DNA of 64,000 nucleotides from Longimicrobiales bacterium (GTDB lineage: Bacteria; Gemmatimonadota; Gemmatimonadetes; Longimicrobiales; RSA9), in the NCBI GenBank assembly GCA_035461765.1, contig DATHUY010000071.1, positions 22,153 through 86,152 on the forward strand. Direction: 5' to 3'. The position numbers and the translations under genes are program-made. Each line of letters begins with the position of its first letter. Positions within the stretch are counted from its first letter, which is position 1. Of the stretch, positions 24,691 through 33,432 are shown piece after piece. The notes under the pieces were generated by a model. The model had not been told where the DNA came from. It was given only the letters and a program-made list of their open reading frames with translations, and made no database searches.

Positions 24691-25113
24691 ATGCTCTCAC
24701 AGACTGCCGAATACGCACTCCGCGCCGCGCTCTTCCTGGCGCGCGAGCAGAACCGTCGGCCGGTGCCGGCGGATACGATCGCGCGCGCGCTCGGTGCGCC
24801 GCCGAACTACATGTCGAAGACGCTGAACGCGCTGGCGAAAGCCGGCATCGTGAGTGGCATGCGCGGGCCGACGGGTGGATTCATGCTGATTCGCAAGCCC
24901 GAGCATCTCACGGTGGCGGACGTGGTGGGCACGTTCGACGAGCCGGCGAAGAGCCCGATGTGTCTGCTGGGCGGCCGGCCGTGCAACGCCGACAACCCGT
25001 GTCAGGCGCATGTGCGCTGGATGGCCGTGACGGCGGCGATGGCCGAGCCGCTGACGTCCACTACCGTGGCGGATCTTCTGACCGATGTCGTCGTTCTGGA
25101 CCAGGCTGTTTGA
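24691..25113 (+). CDS. Rrf2-family regulator with three cysteines, NsrR-like
   Basis: 140 residues with a good GGAGG-type site (cggaggtcac) before ATG 24691. It begins [15 protein letters not shown], has a winged helix (residues ~1-65; [25 protein letters not shown]), and carries Cys91, Cys98 and Cys104 (C-x6-C-x5-C) in the loop where NsrR and IscR bind an Fe-S cluster. It sits 40 bp upstream of nirK on the same strand, so a nitric-oxide or redox sensor controlling nitrite reduction is the simplest reading. The cysteine spacing differs slightly from E. coli NsrR and IscR, so cluster type is uncertain. Confidence 0.88.
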   Translation: MLSQTAEYALRAALFLAREQNRRPVPADTIARALGAPPNYMSKTLNALAKAGIVSGMRGPTGGFMLIRKPEHLTVADVVGTFDEPAKSPMCLLGGRPCNADNPCQAHVRWMAVTAAMAEPLTSTTVADLLTDVVVLDQAV

Positions 25114-25153
25114 ACTGCGGCACAGCCGCTCTACCCAATCGATGGAGATAGCA

Positions 25154-26233
25154 ATGTTGAGAATGGTGAAGTTTGCGGGGATGGGCACGGCGGCAGTCGT
25201 CGTGATCGCGGGCGCGACGCTCGTGGCACGCGGTGGCAATGCCGCAGACAACACGATCCCGGTACGTGAGGCCCCGTCGATCCGCGGCGAGGAAGTGGCG
25301 GTGCTGACGGCGGCGCCGAACGTGCCGGCACCGATCACGCGCACGTATGCAACGAAGGTGATCGTCGAGCTGGAGGCGGTCGAGCGCACGATGCGCCTGT
25401 CGGACGGAGTGGATTACACGTTCTGGACGTTCGGCGGCACTGTGCCGGGCTCGTTCATTCGCGTTCGCGAGGGTGACCTGGTCGAGTTCCGGATGAAGAA
25501 CCACGAGACCAGCACGGTCGCGCACAACATCGACCTGCACGCAGTGACGGGGCCGGGCGGCGGCGCGAAGGCGACGCTGACGGCGCCGGGTCACGAGTCG
25601 ACGTTCTCGTTCACAGCGCTCAATCCGGGCCTGTACGTCTACCACTGCGCGACGGCGCCGGTCGGCATTCACATCGCGAACGGCATGTATGGCCTGATCC
25701 TGGTGGAGCCGAAGGAGGGTCTGCCGCCGGTCGATCGTGAGTTCTACGTGATGCAGAGCGAGTTCTACACGAAGGGTGCGCATGGTGAGAAGGGTCTGCA
25801 GCCGTTCGACATGGCGAAGGCCGTCTCGGAGAACCCGGACTATGTGGTGTTCAATGGCTCGGTCGGCGCGCTGCTCGGCGACAACCAGCTGCACGCGAAT
25901 ACGGGCGAGACGATCCGTCTCTTCGTTGGTAACGGCGGCCCGAACCTGGTGAGCTCGTTCCACGTGATCGGCGAGATCTTCGACAACGTCTACACCGAGG
26001 GTGGAACGCAGGTCGCACAGAAGAACGTGCAGACTACTCTCGTGCCGGCAGGCGGCTCTGCGATCGTGGAGTTCCGCGCCGAAGTGCCGGGCGAGCTGGT
26101 GCTCGTCGACCACTCGATCTTCCGCGCATTCAACAAGGGCGCGCTCGGCATGATCGAGATCAGCGGTGCAGACAACACGGTGGTGTTCGAGCAGCAGGGC
26201 ATGAACCAGCCGTCCTCACGGTCGGCCCAGTAG
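25154..26233 (+). CDS. nirK: Copper-containing nitrite reductase NirK
   Basis: 359 residues. ATG 25154 has GGAG eight bases upstream; earlier in-frame starts lack one. A signal-like N-terminal helix ([14 protein letters not shown]) precedes two cupredoxin domains. Copper ligands are all present: His124, Cys165, His173 and Met178 for type 1 ([24 protein letters not shown]), and His129, His164 and His320 for type 2. Catalytic Asp127 and His270 (SSFHVIG) are also present. It reduces nitrite to nitric oxide in the periplasm. Followed after 3 bp by nirV, and preceded by an Rrf2 regulator. No NO reductase gene is visible in the window. Confidence 0.95.
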   Translation: MLRMVKFAGMGTAAVVVIAGATLVARGGNAADNTIPVREAPSIRGEEVAVLTAAPNVPAPITRTYATKVIVELEAVERTMRLSDGVDYTFWTFGGTVPGSFIRVREGDLVEFRMKNHETSTVAHNIDLHAVTGPGGGAKATLTAPGHESTFSFTALNPGLYVYHCATAPVGIHIANGMYGLILVEPKEGLPPVDREFYVMQSEFYTKGAHGEKGLQPFDMAKAVSENPDYVVFNGSVGALLGDNQLHANTGETIRLFVGNGGPNLVSSFHVIGEIFDNVYTEGGTQVAQKNVQTTLVPAGGSAIVEFRAEVPGELVLVDHSIFRAFNKGALGMIEISGADNTVVFEQQGMNQPSSRSAQ

Positions 26234-26236
26234 GAC

Positions 26237-27058
26237 GTGACCGTGAACGCCTTTGCTCTCCTCGCGGTGTTCCTGCCGGTGCCGGTCGCGTCAGCCCCTG
26301 CGGCTGACGTGGCCGGCCCGGACCGGGTGGCAGCCGTCGCCGCACGGGCGACGCCGCCCGCGACCCGTGAGTTCGTGCGAATCCCCGCGGGCATACACGT
26401 CCCGTTCTATGGCGATGGTGACACTGAGACGATCGAGGCGTTCGAGCTGGATGCACATCCCGTCACGCAGCACGATTACCTCCAGTTCCTGAAGAACAAT
26501 CCGCAGTGGCGCCGCGACCGCGTGAAGGCGGCATTCGCCGACGACGGCTACCTCCGCGACTGGTCGGCGCCATTGCAGCCGACCGATCCTGCGGCGCCCG
26601 TCGTCGGTGTGTCGTGGTTCGCGGCGCGCGCCTTCTGCAGTGCCACGGGCGGCCGCCTCCCGACAACGACCGAATGGGAGTACGTCGCGGCTGCGAGCGC
26701 CGACGAGCGCGATGCGTCGCGCGACGCGCAGTTCCAGGCCATGGCCCTCGAGTTGTTCACGCGACCGCGGCCCGCAACGCTGCCCGGTGCCGGGAGCGGC
26801 GCACGCAACTGGTACGGCATCCGCGACCTGCACGGCTTCGTGCGGGAGTGGGTGGTCGACTTCAACAGTGTGATGATCTCTGACGACTCACGCGGCACGG
26901 GCGGCAATGACCGGCAGCTGTACTGCGCGGCCGCCGCCAGCACTGCCCGCGATCCCTCGGACTACGCGGCGTTCCTGCGGTACTCGTTCCGTGCCAGCCT
27001 GAACGGCCGCTCGACACACAGCAACCTCGGATTCCGCTGCGCCAGGAGCGTACAATGA
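26237..27058 (+). CDS. nirV: NirV, SUMF1/formylglycine-generating-enzyme-like protein
   Basis: 273 residues from GTG 26237, just 3 bp after nirK, with a signal peptide (FALLAVFLPVPVASAPA). The FGE-sulfatase domain is clear: EFVRIPAGIHVPFYGDGD, FELDAHPVTQHDYLQFL, PVVGVSWFAARAFCSATGGRLPTTTEWEYVAAA, and C-terminal GNDRQLYCAAAAS ... SNLGFRCARSV. In denitrifiers a SUMF1-like gene called nirV commonly follows nirK. Its role is unproven, probably nitrite reductase maturation or copper handling. The two cysteines used by formylglycine-generating enzymes are not evident in their usual C-terminal place, so sulfatase activation is unlikely. Confidence 0.85.
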   Translation: MTVNAFALLAVFLPVPVASAPAADVAGPDRVAAVAARATPPATREFVRIPAGIHVPFYGDGDTETIEAFELDAHPVTQHDYLQFLKNNPQWRRDRVKAAFADDGYLRDWSAPLQPTDPAAPVVGVSWFAARAFCSATGGRLPTTTEWEYVAAASADERDASRDAQFQAMALELFTRPRPATLPGAGSGARNWYGIRDLHGFVREWVVDFNSVMISDDSRGTGGNDRQLYCAAAASTARDPSDYAAFLRYSFRASLNGRSTHSNLGFRCARSVQ

Positions 27059-27726
27059 CTTCGATCATGCGCACCGCCCGGCTCGCCGCCGCGCTCACTC
27101 TCATGACAATGCTCCTCACGAGCTGCAGCGAAGCGCCCGCCGCGAGCGTCACTGATCGGGACGCCGCGATCGCGCTTGCCGCGGACGCGCAGACGTCGAA
27201 TGCGCACGCAGGGCATGGCAGCGCGCCCGCACCCGCGAAAGGATCGGAGTTCTCGATCTACGATCTGGAATCGGCCTGGCAGGACCAGCAGGGTCTGCCG
27301 CTCACGCTGCGCGATCTGGCCGGCCGGCCGCGCGTCATCGCGATGGTCTACACGAGCTGCGCGTATGCCTGCCCGCGCATTCTCAAGGACATGAAGCGCA
27401 TCGAAGGCGAGCTGCGCGCCGAGGGGATAGACGCAGGCTACGTGATGGTGTCGATCGACCCCGAGCGCGACACCCCCGCGCGCCTGGCGGAGTACGCGGC
27501 GTCGACCATGCTCGATCCGCAGGACTGGATTCTGCTGACCGGGACGGACGATGGCACTCTCGAGCTGGCGGCCCTGCTCGGCGTCCGGTACCGCCGTGTC
27601 AGTGAGACCGACTTCGAGCACTCCAATGTCATCACGCTGATCGACGGCGACGGCAGGATCGTGCACCGGCAGGTGGGACTGAACGCCGAGCCCACTGCTC
27701 TCGTAGCGGCGGCTCGGAGCCTCTAG
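27055..27726 (+). CDS. SCO1/SenC-family copper chaperone lipoprotein
   Basis: 223 residues, ATG overlapping the nirV stop (ATGA). The signal MTMLLTSC indicates a lipoprotein. A short His-bearing linker (SNAHAGHGS) precedes the thioredoxin-like domain with the copper-binding CxxxC (TSCAYACP, ~100-105) and the distant conserved His (DFEHSN, ~184). SCO proteins deliver copper to oxidase CuA/CuB sites. Here, in the nirK operon and facing the cbb3 operon, it may metallate NirK, the oxidase or both. It converges with the minus-strand membrane gene, overlapping it by 4 bp. Confidence 0.88.
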   Translation: MTSIMRTARLAAALTLMTMLLTSCSEAPAASVTDRDAAIALAADAQTSNAHAGHGSAPAPAKGSEFSIYDLESAWQDQQGLPLTLRDLAGRPRVIAMVYTSCAYACPRILKDMKRIEGELRAEGIDAGYVMVSIDPERDTPARLAEYAASTMLDPQDWILLTGTDDGTLELAALLGVRYRRVSETDFEHSNVITLIDGDGRIVHRQVGLNAEPTALVAAARSL

Positions 27727-28052
27727 TCGCCGGGGTGCGTGCCCGGACGCACGTCGTCCGGCCCCTGCGTAGGATCCGGCTTCCCGTGCGCCCGGAACGC
27801 GCCCAGCGCCGCACCGGCGGCCGCCCCCAGCAGCATCACCCACATCGCGATCGCCGACCGTACGGCGCCGGTCCACATCTGCGGCGGGTAGTGCAGCAGT
27901 GTGATGGCGATGGTGATCGCCACCGTGTGACCGATAACGCCGCCCCAGAACGCGCCGCGCTGGGTTGGCGAGCGGTCACGGAGGCGATGACCGAGCCACA
28001 GCAGGACGCAGGGCACGATCAGCAGGCCCGCCAGGAATGCCAGACGTGCCAT
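27723..28052 (-). CDS. Small membrane protein, three or so helices
   Basis: 109 residues from ATG 28052, overlapping the upstream stop by 1 nt (TGATG). Hydrophobic segments lie at ~3-20 (LAFLAGLLIVPCVLLWLG), ~37-55 (WGGVIGHTVAITIAITLL) and ~66-86. The C-terminus is hydrophilic and Pro/Asp-rich. I do not recognise a family. Coupling to the PepSY-associated protein suggests they act together, and the position next to respiratory genes hints at a membrane redox or metal function. Confidence 0.6.
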   Translation of the reverse strand: MARLAFLAGLLIVPCVLLWLGHRLRDRSPTQRGAFWGGVIGHTVAITIAITLLHYPPQMWTGAVRSAIAMWVMLLGAAAGAALGAFRAHGKPDPTQGPDDVRPGTHPGD

Positions 28053-28618
28053 CACTGCCTGCTCCGCGGAAACAGCCACAGCCAGTACCCGCTGATCACC
28101 AGGACGATGAGCGTGACCGCTCCGAGATCGCTCAGCAGTACCCAGTTGTCGCCGAAGATCTCGCCGGAGTGGAGCTTCTCGATGAAGACATCGTTGCGTT
28201 CCCCGATGTGCAGCACGCGGCCATCGGTGAGGTCGAGCGTCACCTCCGTGACGACACTGTCGCGGAACCGCACCTTGATGAGCCCGTCGCGGGGGCGCAC
28301 ATCCATGCGATCGACGCCGGCCGCTCCGGCCATGGGCGCCGCGGCCGCCGCAATGTCCGCCAGCCGTGCGATCGGCAGCGCGCTCTGAAGTGCGCCGGTC
28401 GGCTCGTGCGGGACGTCGGGCATGAGGCCGAGCGGTCGCTTGTGGTTGAGAAGGATCCCGCTGATCGAGAGCACGAGCACGATGCCGGTGGTGACGACGC
28501 CCAGCCACAGATGACCGTGGAACATCAGGCGCGCGACACGGCGGGTGCCCGGGGTCAGCGGCTCGCGGCCGCGCGCCCGCGGGAACGCGCGACGCTCTCG
28601 TGTCTCGCCTTCTTCCAT
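28052..28618 (-). CDS. PepSY-associated transmembrane protein
   Basis: 188 residues from ATG 28618 with GGAG 5 nt upstream. An N-terminal helix (FHGHLWLGVVTTGIVLVLSISGILLNHKRPLG) is followed by a ~95-residue periplasmic PepSY-like region (LTDGRVLHIGERNDVFIEKLHSGEIFG, part) and a C-terminal helix (LIVLVISGYWLWLFP). This layout is the two-helix PepSY-associated family, related to parts of siderophore-iron reductases; His residues in the helices could hold heme. It follows ccoS after 213 bp with no obvious feature between, so it may be an extension of the cco transcript or separate. Confidence 0.75.
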   Translation of the reverse strand: MEEGETRERRAFPRARGREPLTPGTRRVARLMFHGHLWLGVVTTGIVLVLSISGILLNHKRPLGLMPDVPHEPTGALQSALPIARLADIAAAAAPMAGAAGVDRMDVRPRDGLIKVRFRDSVVTEVTLDLTDGRVLHIGERNDVFIEKLHSGEIFGDNWVLLSDLGAVTLIVLVISGYWLWLFPRSRQ

Positions 28619-28831
28619 TACCGCTCCATCGTCTGCATGCAGGGGACGCGGACAGAATACCGGCATCCGCCGGCAGCCGCCACTCGGATTGGACGCGGCA
28701 CCACCGCGGATTGTTTGGTCGCGACGCAGCGGCGACGCGATTCACCAGCGCGCGACTCGTTGGGGGGCGCGGCTCGGCGGCGTCGCCACGTCTCACATGC
28801 GTCGACTGCGACCTGGTGGATTGGTCCTGCT

Positions 28832-28966
28832 TCAGTCGTGCAGGATGCGCTCGGGCGGGTCGTCGAGGTCGTCGAACTGGCCGTGCAGCGCTGCGATGAC
28901 GAACAGCAGCGCGAACACACCGCCGAGCATTAGGGCGATCGGCAAAAGGAAACCGATCGCGTTCAT
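28832..28966 (-). CDS. ccoS: cbb3 oxidase maturation protein CcoS
   Basis: 44 residues. ATG 28966 overlaps the ccoI stop (ATGA). One membrane helix (GFLLPIALMLGGVFALLFVIAAL) is followed by the short acidic tail GQFDDLDDPPERIL typical of CcoS/FixS. It is needed for cofactor insertion into cbb3 oxidase. Size, topology and place directly after ccoI agree. Confidence 0.88.
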   Translation of the reverse strand: MNAIGFLLPIALMLGGVFALLFVIAALHGQFDDLDDPPERILHD

Positions 28967-31278
28967 GATTCTTCCGCGCGCACGATGCGCTCGACGCGGA
29001 ACGCGCCCCAGATCACGAGTCCGCTGGACAGCGGCATCAGGAGTGCGGCGACAAGCGGGTTGACCAGTCCTGCGGCGGCCGCGCCGACTGCGGCGATATT
29101 GTACGCGAGGGAACGTCGAAGATTGGCGTCGATCACGCGGCGGCAGGCCGTGGCCGTGCGAAAGCCGGCCAGGATCGGTGCAACCGCTTCGGACGATATG
29201 ACGCCGTCGGCGACGAGCACACTGCTCGCCGCGCCGCTCGACATCGCGATCCCGACGTCGGCGGCGGCGAGCGCGGGTCCGTCGTTGAGGCCATCACCCG
29301 CATACAGCACATGCCTGCCGTCCTCGCGCAGCGTCCGGATCCGGTCGGCCTTGCCTGTCGGATTGACGCCAGCGTCGGTCTCCTCGATGTCTGCGGCCGC
29401 AGCCATGCTCAGTGCCGCGGCGTTGTTGTCGCCGCTCAGCAGCATAACGCCGATGCCGCGGTCCCGGAGCGAGCGCACCGTGGCACGGGAGTCCGCGCGC
29501 AGCTCGTCGCTCAACCGTATTTCACCATATGATCTGCCATTGGAATCGAGCAGCCGGACCAGCCCCGCGCCGCCACTGCGCAGTGACCACCACGCCCCGT
29601 CGACGACTCCCTCGACACCGGTTCCGGGCAGCTCCCGCGCGACACTTGCCGCGGGCAGCGGTATGCCGCGGCGCGCGCATTCGGCGACGATCGCGCGTGC
29701 GATCGGGTGAATGCTGTGGCGCTCCAGACCGGCCGCGATGCGAATCACATCGTCGTCGGCGTTGGTGACGGTCATGAGGCCGGAAGTGATCGTGCCCGTC
29801 TTGTCCAGCACCACGGTGTCCACCTGGTTCAGCGCCAGCAGCGCCTCACTCGAGCGGAACAGGAGCCCGCGCCGCGCCGCCGCACCGAGGCCCGCGGCCG
29901 CGGCCAGCGGATGCGACAGCGCCAGCGCGCACGGACACGCAACCACGAGCACCGCGACCGTGACGGGGACCGCGGCCGCGACGCCACCCCATAACGCCCA
30001 GCCCGCGAAGGTCAGCGCCGCGACCATCAGCGTCGCGGCCGTGAACAGCGGAGCAATGCGATCGGCGGCAGTGGGTCGCGTGCCGCGGTCCGCCGCCACC
30101 TGCAGCTGTGCGGCCATCCGGTTCAACATCGTGTCCGCACCGACCGCCATGACTCGCACGCGAACGGCGCCGTCGACGAGCACCGTGCCGGCTTCGACAC
30201 GGTCGCCCGACTCCACCTCTACCGGCTCGGCTTCTCCCGTGAGCAGCGCGCGCCGCAGCTGCCCGCGTCCCCGCACGATGATGCCGTCCGCCGCCACCTC
30301 CTCGCCTGGCCCGACCTCGATTGTGTCGCCCACCACCAGCTCCGCGACGGCTATCGTTTCGACACCGCTGTCGGTGGTCCGCCGCGCGGCATGCGGTACG
30401 CTGGCCGCCAGTGACACCGCGGCCTCGGCGGCGCGACGCCGGCCGCGCGACTCGAGCATGCGTCCGGCAAGCAGCAGCGCGACGAGCATGGCGAGGGAGT
30501 CAAGATACGTTTCGTGTCCAGCCAGCGTCGCAATCACGCCGTGGCCATACAGGATCGCGATGCCCAGCGCAATCGGTACATCCATGTGCAGCACGCGCGC
30601 ACGCAGACCTGCGATCGCTCCGGCGAAGAATGGAGACGCACACCAGAGCGCGACCGGTGTCGCGAGCACCAGTGCGGTCCAGCGGAAGAGCTGCAGGAAA
30701 CGCGGCTCCATCACGTCGAGCCAGCCGGCATAGATCGAGGCGTGCAGCAGCATCACGTTCATGGCCGCGAACGCGGCTACACCCATGCGCAGCAGCAGTG
30801 CACGGTCCGGCCTGCTCTCCTCGCCCAGAGCACGCGGTGAGTAGCCGAGCGTGGCAATGCGGTCTGCCAGATGCGCGAGGCTGGTGTCCGCCGGATGCCA
30901 GCGAAGCGTGGCGCGGCCTGACGCATAGCTCACGTGCGCGTGCGTGACGCCCGGCGTCGCCTCCAGCACCCGCTCCACGACCCACACGCAGGATGCGCAG
31001 CGCAATCCGTCCACCCGCAGCCTGACCTCGCACAGACCGCCGGGCAGCGGCTCGACCGGCACGGCCGACCAGCCCCCCGCTACGGGCGCCGGCCGCGGTG
31101 CGAACGCGGTCCGCTCCTCGTAGTATCGTTGCAGACCCGCACCGTGGATGATGTCGTACGCGACCTCGCAGCCGGCGCAGCAGAATGCGTCGGCTTCATC
31201 CTCGACAGCCGTGCCGCAATGCGGGCACCGGGCTGGCCGGATGTCTTCAGCGATCCGAGGTCTGGTACGATGGGACAA
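28963..31278 (-). CDS. ccoI: Copper P1B-type ATPase CcoI (cbb3 assembly)
   Basis: 771 residues, probable TTG start at 31278. An N-terminal cysteine-rich segment (CPHCG, FCCAGC; residues 18-37) and an HMA domain with GLRCASC (~90-97) are followed by eight helices. Catalytic landmarks: TGEAEPV, CPCALALSHP in the metal-binding helix, DKTGTIT phosphorylation motif, SIHPIA and GDGLNDGPALAAADVG. The extended N-terminal CxxC region is characteristic of FixI/CcoI rather than CopA. It exports copper for cbb3 assembly. Its start overlaps the short FixH-like gene by 32 bp. Confidence 0.92.
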   Translation of the reverse strand: MSHRTRPRIAEDIRPARCPHCGTAVEDEADAFCCAGCEVAYDIIHGAGLQRYYEERTAFAPRPAPVAGGWSAVPVEPLPGGLCEVRLRVDGLRCASCVWVVERVLEATPGVTHAHVSYASGRATLRWHPADTSLAHLADRIATLGYSPRALGEESRPDRALLLRMGVAAFAAMNVMLLHASIYAGWLDVMEPRFLQLFRWTALVLATPVALWCASPFFAGAIAGLRARVLHMDVPIALGIAILYGHGVIATLAGHETYLDSLAMLVALLLAGRMLESRGRRRAAEAAVSLAASVPHAARRTTDSGVETIAVAELVVGDTIEVGPGEEVAADGIIVRGRGQLRRALLTGEAEPVEVESGDRVEAGTVLVDGAVRVRVMAVGADTMLNRMAAQLQVAADRGTRPTAADRIAPLFTAATLMVAALTFAGWALWGGVAAAVPVTVAVLVVACPCALALSHPLAAAAGLGAAARRGLLFRSSEALLALNQVDTVVLDKTGTITSGLMTVTNADDDVIRIAAGLERHSIHPIARAIVAECARRGIPLPAASVARELPGTGVEGVVDGAWWSLRSGGAGLVRLLDSNGRSYGEIRLSDELRADSRATVRSLRDRGIGVMLLSGDNNAAALSMAAAADIEETDAGVNPTGKADRIRTLREDGRHVLYAGDGLNDGPALAAADVGIAMSSGAASSVLVADGVISSEAVAPILAGFRTATACRRVIDANLRRSLAYNIAAVGAAAAGLVNPLVAALLMPLSSGLVIWGAFRVERIVRAEES

Positions 31279-31420
31279 CGGTGTCAGCGCCTTTCACCGC
31301 AATGGTGATGAATGCGATGTTGACGAGAATCATCATCACGAACCCGATGATGATCCCGATCACCCACGGCGACCGCTTTGTCTGCACTCCGCTCTCAGCC
31401 GGCGCCGCAGGCGCAATCAT
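31247..31420 (-). CDS. Short FixH-like membrane protein
   Basis: 57 residues. ATG 31420 overlaps the ccoG stop (ATGA). The sequence KRSPWVIGIIIGFVMMILVNIAFITIAVKGAD matches the N-terminal helix of FixH/CcoH, which lies between ccoG and ccoI in other cco operons. The ~100-residue periplasmic domain is missing: the frame ends soon after VVPSYQTSDR. No downstream remnant is readable, because ccoI begins inside this gene. It is either a natural mini-FixH or a truncated one. Too short for most gene finders. Confidence 0.72.
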   Translation of the reverse strand: MIAPAAPAESGVQTKRSPWVIGIIIGFVMMILVNIAFITIAVKGADTVVPSYQTSDR

Positions 31421-32748
31421 GGGCCCGAACCTCCTGCTGCCGTCTTGAATGTCGTGTCCAGGACGCGCTCGCCCGACTCCGACATCACGTGCACGCGCAG
31501 CGGCAGCGTGCGGGCCGTCGCGGCGATGGCGGGAGCGCGCACGACCATCGCCACCATGCGCCCTTCGGCTTCCTTCAGCTCGACCGTGGGCGTGAGCACT
31601 TCGGCATCCGTGATGCCTTCGACACTGACCGTGAACGACTGCGACGCACCCGGCCGGTTGTTGGCGAGTCGCAGCAGATACGTGTTACGAACCCAGCCGT
31701 CGTCATCGACCGTGTAGAGCGACCCGGGCATGCGCGACACGGAAGCCTCGAACGGTACCCGCACGGTTACGAGTGCCGCTCCGACCGCCACGATCGTCGT
31801 GAGTGCCGCTGCGTAGGCGACGGTGCGCGGACGCCAGAAGCGGGTGCGCCGGCCCGCGAGCGTGGCCAGGTTGCTGTAGCCGATCAGCGAGTCGTGGCCG
31901 AAGCGTCCCATCACGTCCGTACACGCGTCGATGCAGCGTGCGCACGTGATGCATTCGAGCTGGAACCCGTCCCGGATGTCGATCCCCTGCGGACAGGTCG
32001 TCACGCACTTGCTGCACTCGATGCAGCGGCCGTCCTTTTTCGCGTCCTTGCCCCCACGCGGATCGCCGCGCGCCGGATCGTACGCGATGATCAGGGTGTT
32101 GTCGTCCGTCATCGCGCTCTGGAATCGCGCATACGGACAGAGGTAGTTGCAGAACTGCTCGCGGAACCACGTGAAGTCGAGGAACCAGCCCGCAGCAAAG
32201 ATGCCGACCAGCGCGTAGCTCACGCCACTCGCATTGCCCGACCACAGCTCGCGCGTCGGCGTGAAGAAGCTCATGAACGACATGGACACGACGAACGCGG
32301 CCAGTGCGAACAGCGTCCATTTCGCCGCTTTCCGACCGGCCCGGGCCCAGGAGAAGCCGGCGCTGTCACGGCGGATGCGCGTGGTACGCTCACCTTCGAT
32401 CCAGCGCTCGATCGGCCGCACCCACGCATCCAGCAGCACCGTCTGCGGGCACGCGTACCCGCACCACAGCCGGCCGAACAATGACGTGAAGAAGAACAGC
32501 GCGAACGCCAGGAACAGGAGTACCAGCACGAGCAGGATGGTATCCGTGGCAGTGAAGATCGCGCCGAACGAGTAGAGCCGACGGTCGGGCAGATCGAGCA
32601 TCAGCGCCGGGTTGCCGTCGATCTGGAGCCAGGGCAGCCCGAACAGGATCAGGTGCAGACCGAGGAACGTGCGCCGGCGGATGCGCTGGAACGCTCCGTC
32701 GATGTGCTGCAGGTAGACCCAGTTGCGGGTGCCGGCGAACCCGAGCAT
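31417..32748 (-). CDS. ccoG: cbb3 oxidase accessory ferredoxin-like protein CcoG
   Basis: 443 residues. Multiple helices with LWCGYACPQTVLLDAWV and FREQFCNYLCPYARFQ precede two [4Fe-4S] ferredoxin motifs: CIECSKCVTTCP and CITCARCIDAC. A C-terminal periplasmic Ig-like domain (FTVSVEGITDAEVLTPTVELKE) completes the FixG/CcoG architecture. CcoG acts as a cupric reductase in cbb3 assembly. It follows ccoP with a 1-nt gap. Confidence 0.93.
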   Translation of the reverse strand: MLGFAGTRNWVYLQHIDGAFQRIRRRTFLGLHLILFGLPWLQIDGNPALMLDLPDRRLYSFGAIFTATDTILLVLVLLFLAFALFFFTSLFGRLWCGYACPQTVLLDAWVRPIERWIEGERTTRIRRDSAGFSWARAGRKAAKWTLFALAAFVVSMSFMSFFTPTRELWSGNASGVSYALVGIFAAGWFLDFTWFREQFCNYLCPYARFQSAMTDDNTLIIAYDPARGDPRGGKDAKKDGRCIECSKCVTTCPQGIDIRDGFQLECITCARCIDACTDVMGRFGHDSLIGYSNLATLAGRRTRFWRPRTVAYAAALTTIVAVGAALVTVRVPFEASVSRMPGSLYTVDDDGWVRNTYLLRLANNRPGASQSFTVSVEGITDAEVLTPTVELKEAEGRMVAMVVRAPAIAATARTLPLRVHVMSESGERVLDTTFKTAAGGSGP

Positions 32749-32749
32749 G

Positions 32750-33256
32750 TCAGTCCCCGTGCAGCGACAGGATGTAGGCGGCGGCCTGGTTCACGCGCTC
32801 CGGCCCCAGGATGGGGCCCCACCCCGGCATGCCCTTCGCCGGGACGCCTTCCGTGATCGTACGCACCACGTCCTCCGGCGAGCTGCCGTGGATCCATTCC
32901 TCATCCGTCAGGTCCGGACCGATGCCGCCCCGCAGCTCGGGCCCGTGGCAGGCCGCACAGTTCGTCGCGTAAACCGTCTCCCCTGCTTCCGCCATGCCGG
33001 GCGTGATCGTGAACTCCGCGGGCGTCGCGGACTGCGGCCAGCGCAGGTCGGCGGCCGCGAGCTCAGCGGCGAGGGCCTTCTCCTGCGAGCGGTCTGCGAT
33101 GAAGTGGTAGTGGATCGTGTACGCGAACGCCCACACAATGCAGAACCAGAACAGGCCGAGCCACCAGTCCGGCAGCGGGTTGTCGTATTCTTCAATGCCA
33201 TCCGCCTCATCGGCATGGCCCAGGACCTGGTTGGGCGGCTCCTTCTTCCTGCTCAT
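32750..33256 (-). CDS. ccoP: cbb3 oxidase subunit III CcoP, mono-heme form
   Basis: 168 residues. After LGHADEADGIEEYDNPLPDWWLGLFWFCIVWAFAYTIHYHF (shown in parts: DNPLPDWW is the family hallmark) there is one membrane helix and one cytochrome c domain. That domain has CAACH at 100-104 and axial Met at KGMPGWG (143). Typical CcoP proteins are ~290-300 residues with two c-type hemes; the second domain is absent here. It transfers electrons from soluble donors to CcoO/CcoN. Start ATG 33256 overlaps the ccoQ stop. Confidence 0.9.
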   Translation of the reverse strand: MSRKKEPPNQVLGHADEADGIEEYDNPLPDWWLGLFWFCIVWAFAYTIHYHFIADRSQEKALAAELAAADLRWPQSATPAEFTITPGMAEAGETVYATNCAACHGPELRGGIGPDLTDEEWIHGSSPEDVVRTITEGVPAKGMPGWGPILGPERVNQAAAYILSLHGD

Positions 33257-33432
33257 GCATCATCTCCTGTCGTCAGCGGCAGCCGTGCCGCATCCTCGAA
33301 TCGCGCACGGTTGCTGCCCTTGTATGCCCACCACGTCCACCCGACGAAGCATGCGACGAACAGCACCGTCATCGCGCCCATGATCCACGCGTTCTGGACG
33401 TATCCCGCCGCATCGCGATATACCGGGTTCAT
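33253..33432 (-). CDS. ccoQ: cbb3 oxidase subunit CcoQ/FixQ-like
   Basis: 59 residues. ATG 33432 overlaps the ccoO stop (ATGA) and its stop overlaps the ccoP start. One helix (AWIMGAMTVLFVACFVGWTWWAY) ends in aromatic residues and a basic stretch, as in CcoQ proteins, which stabilise the complex. Assigned by size, topology and position between ccoO and ccoP. Confidence 0.8.
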   Translation of the reverse strand: MNPVYRDAAGYVQNAWIMGAMTVLFVACFVGWTWWAYKGSNRARFEDAARLPLTTGDDA

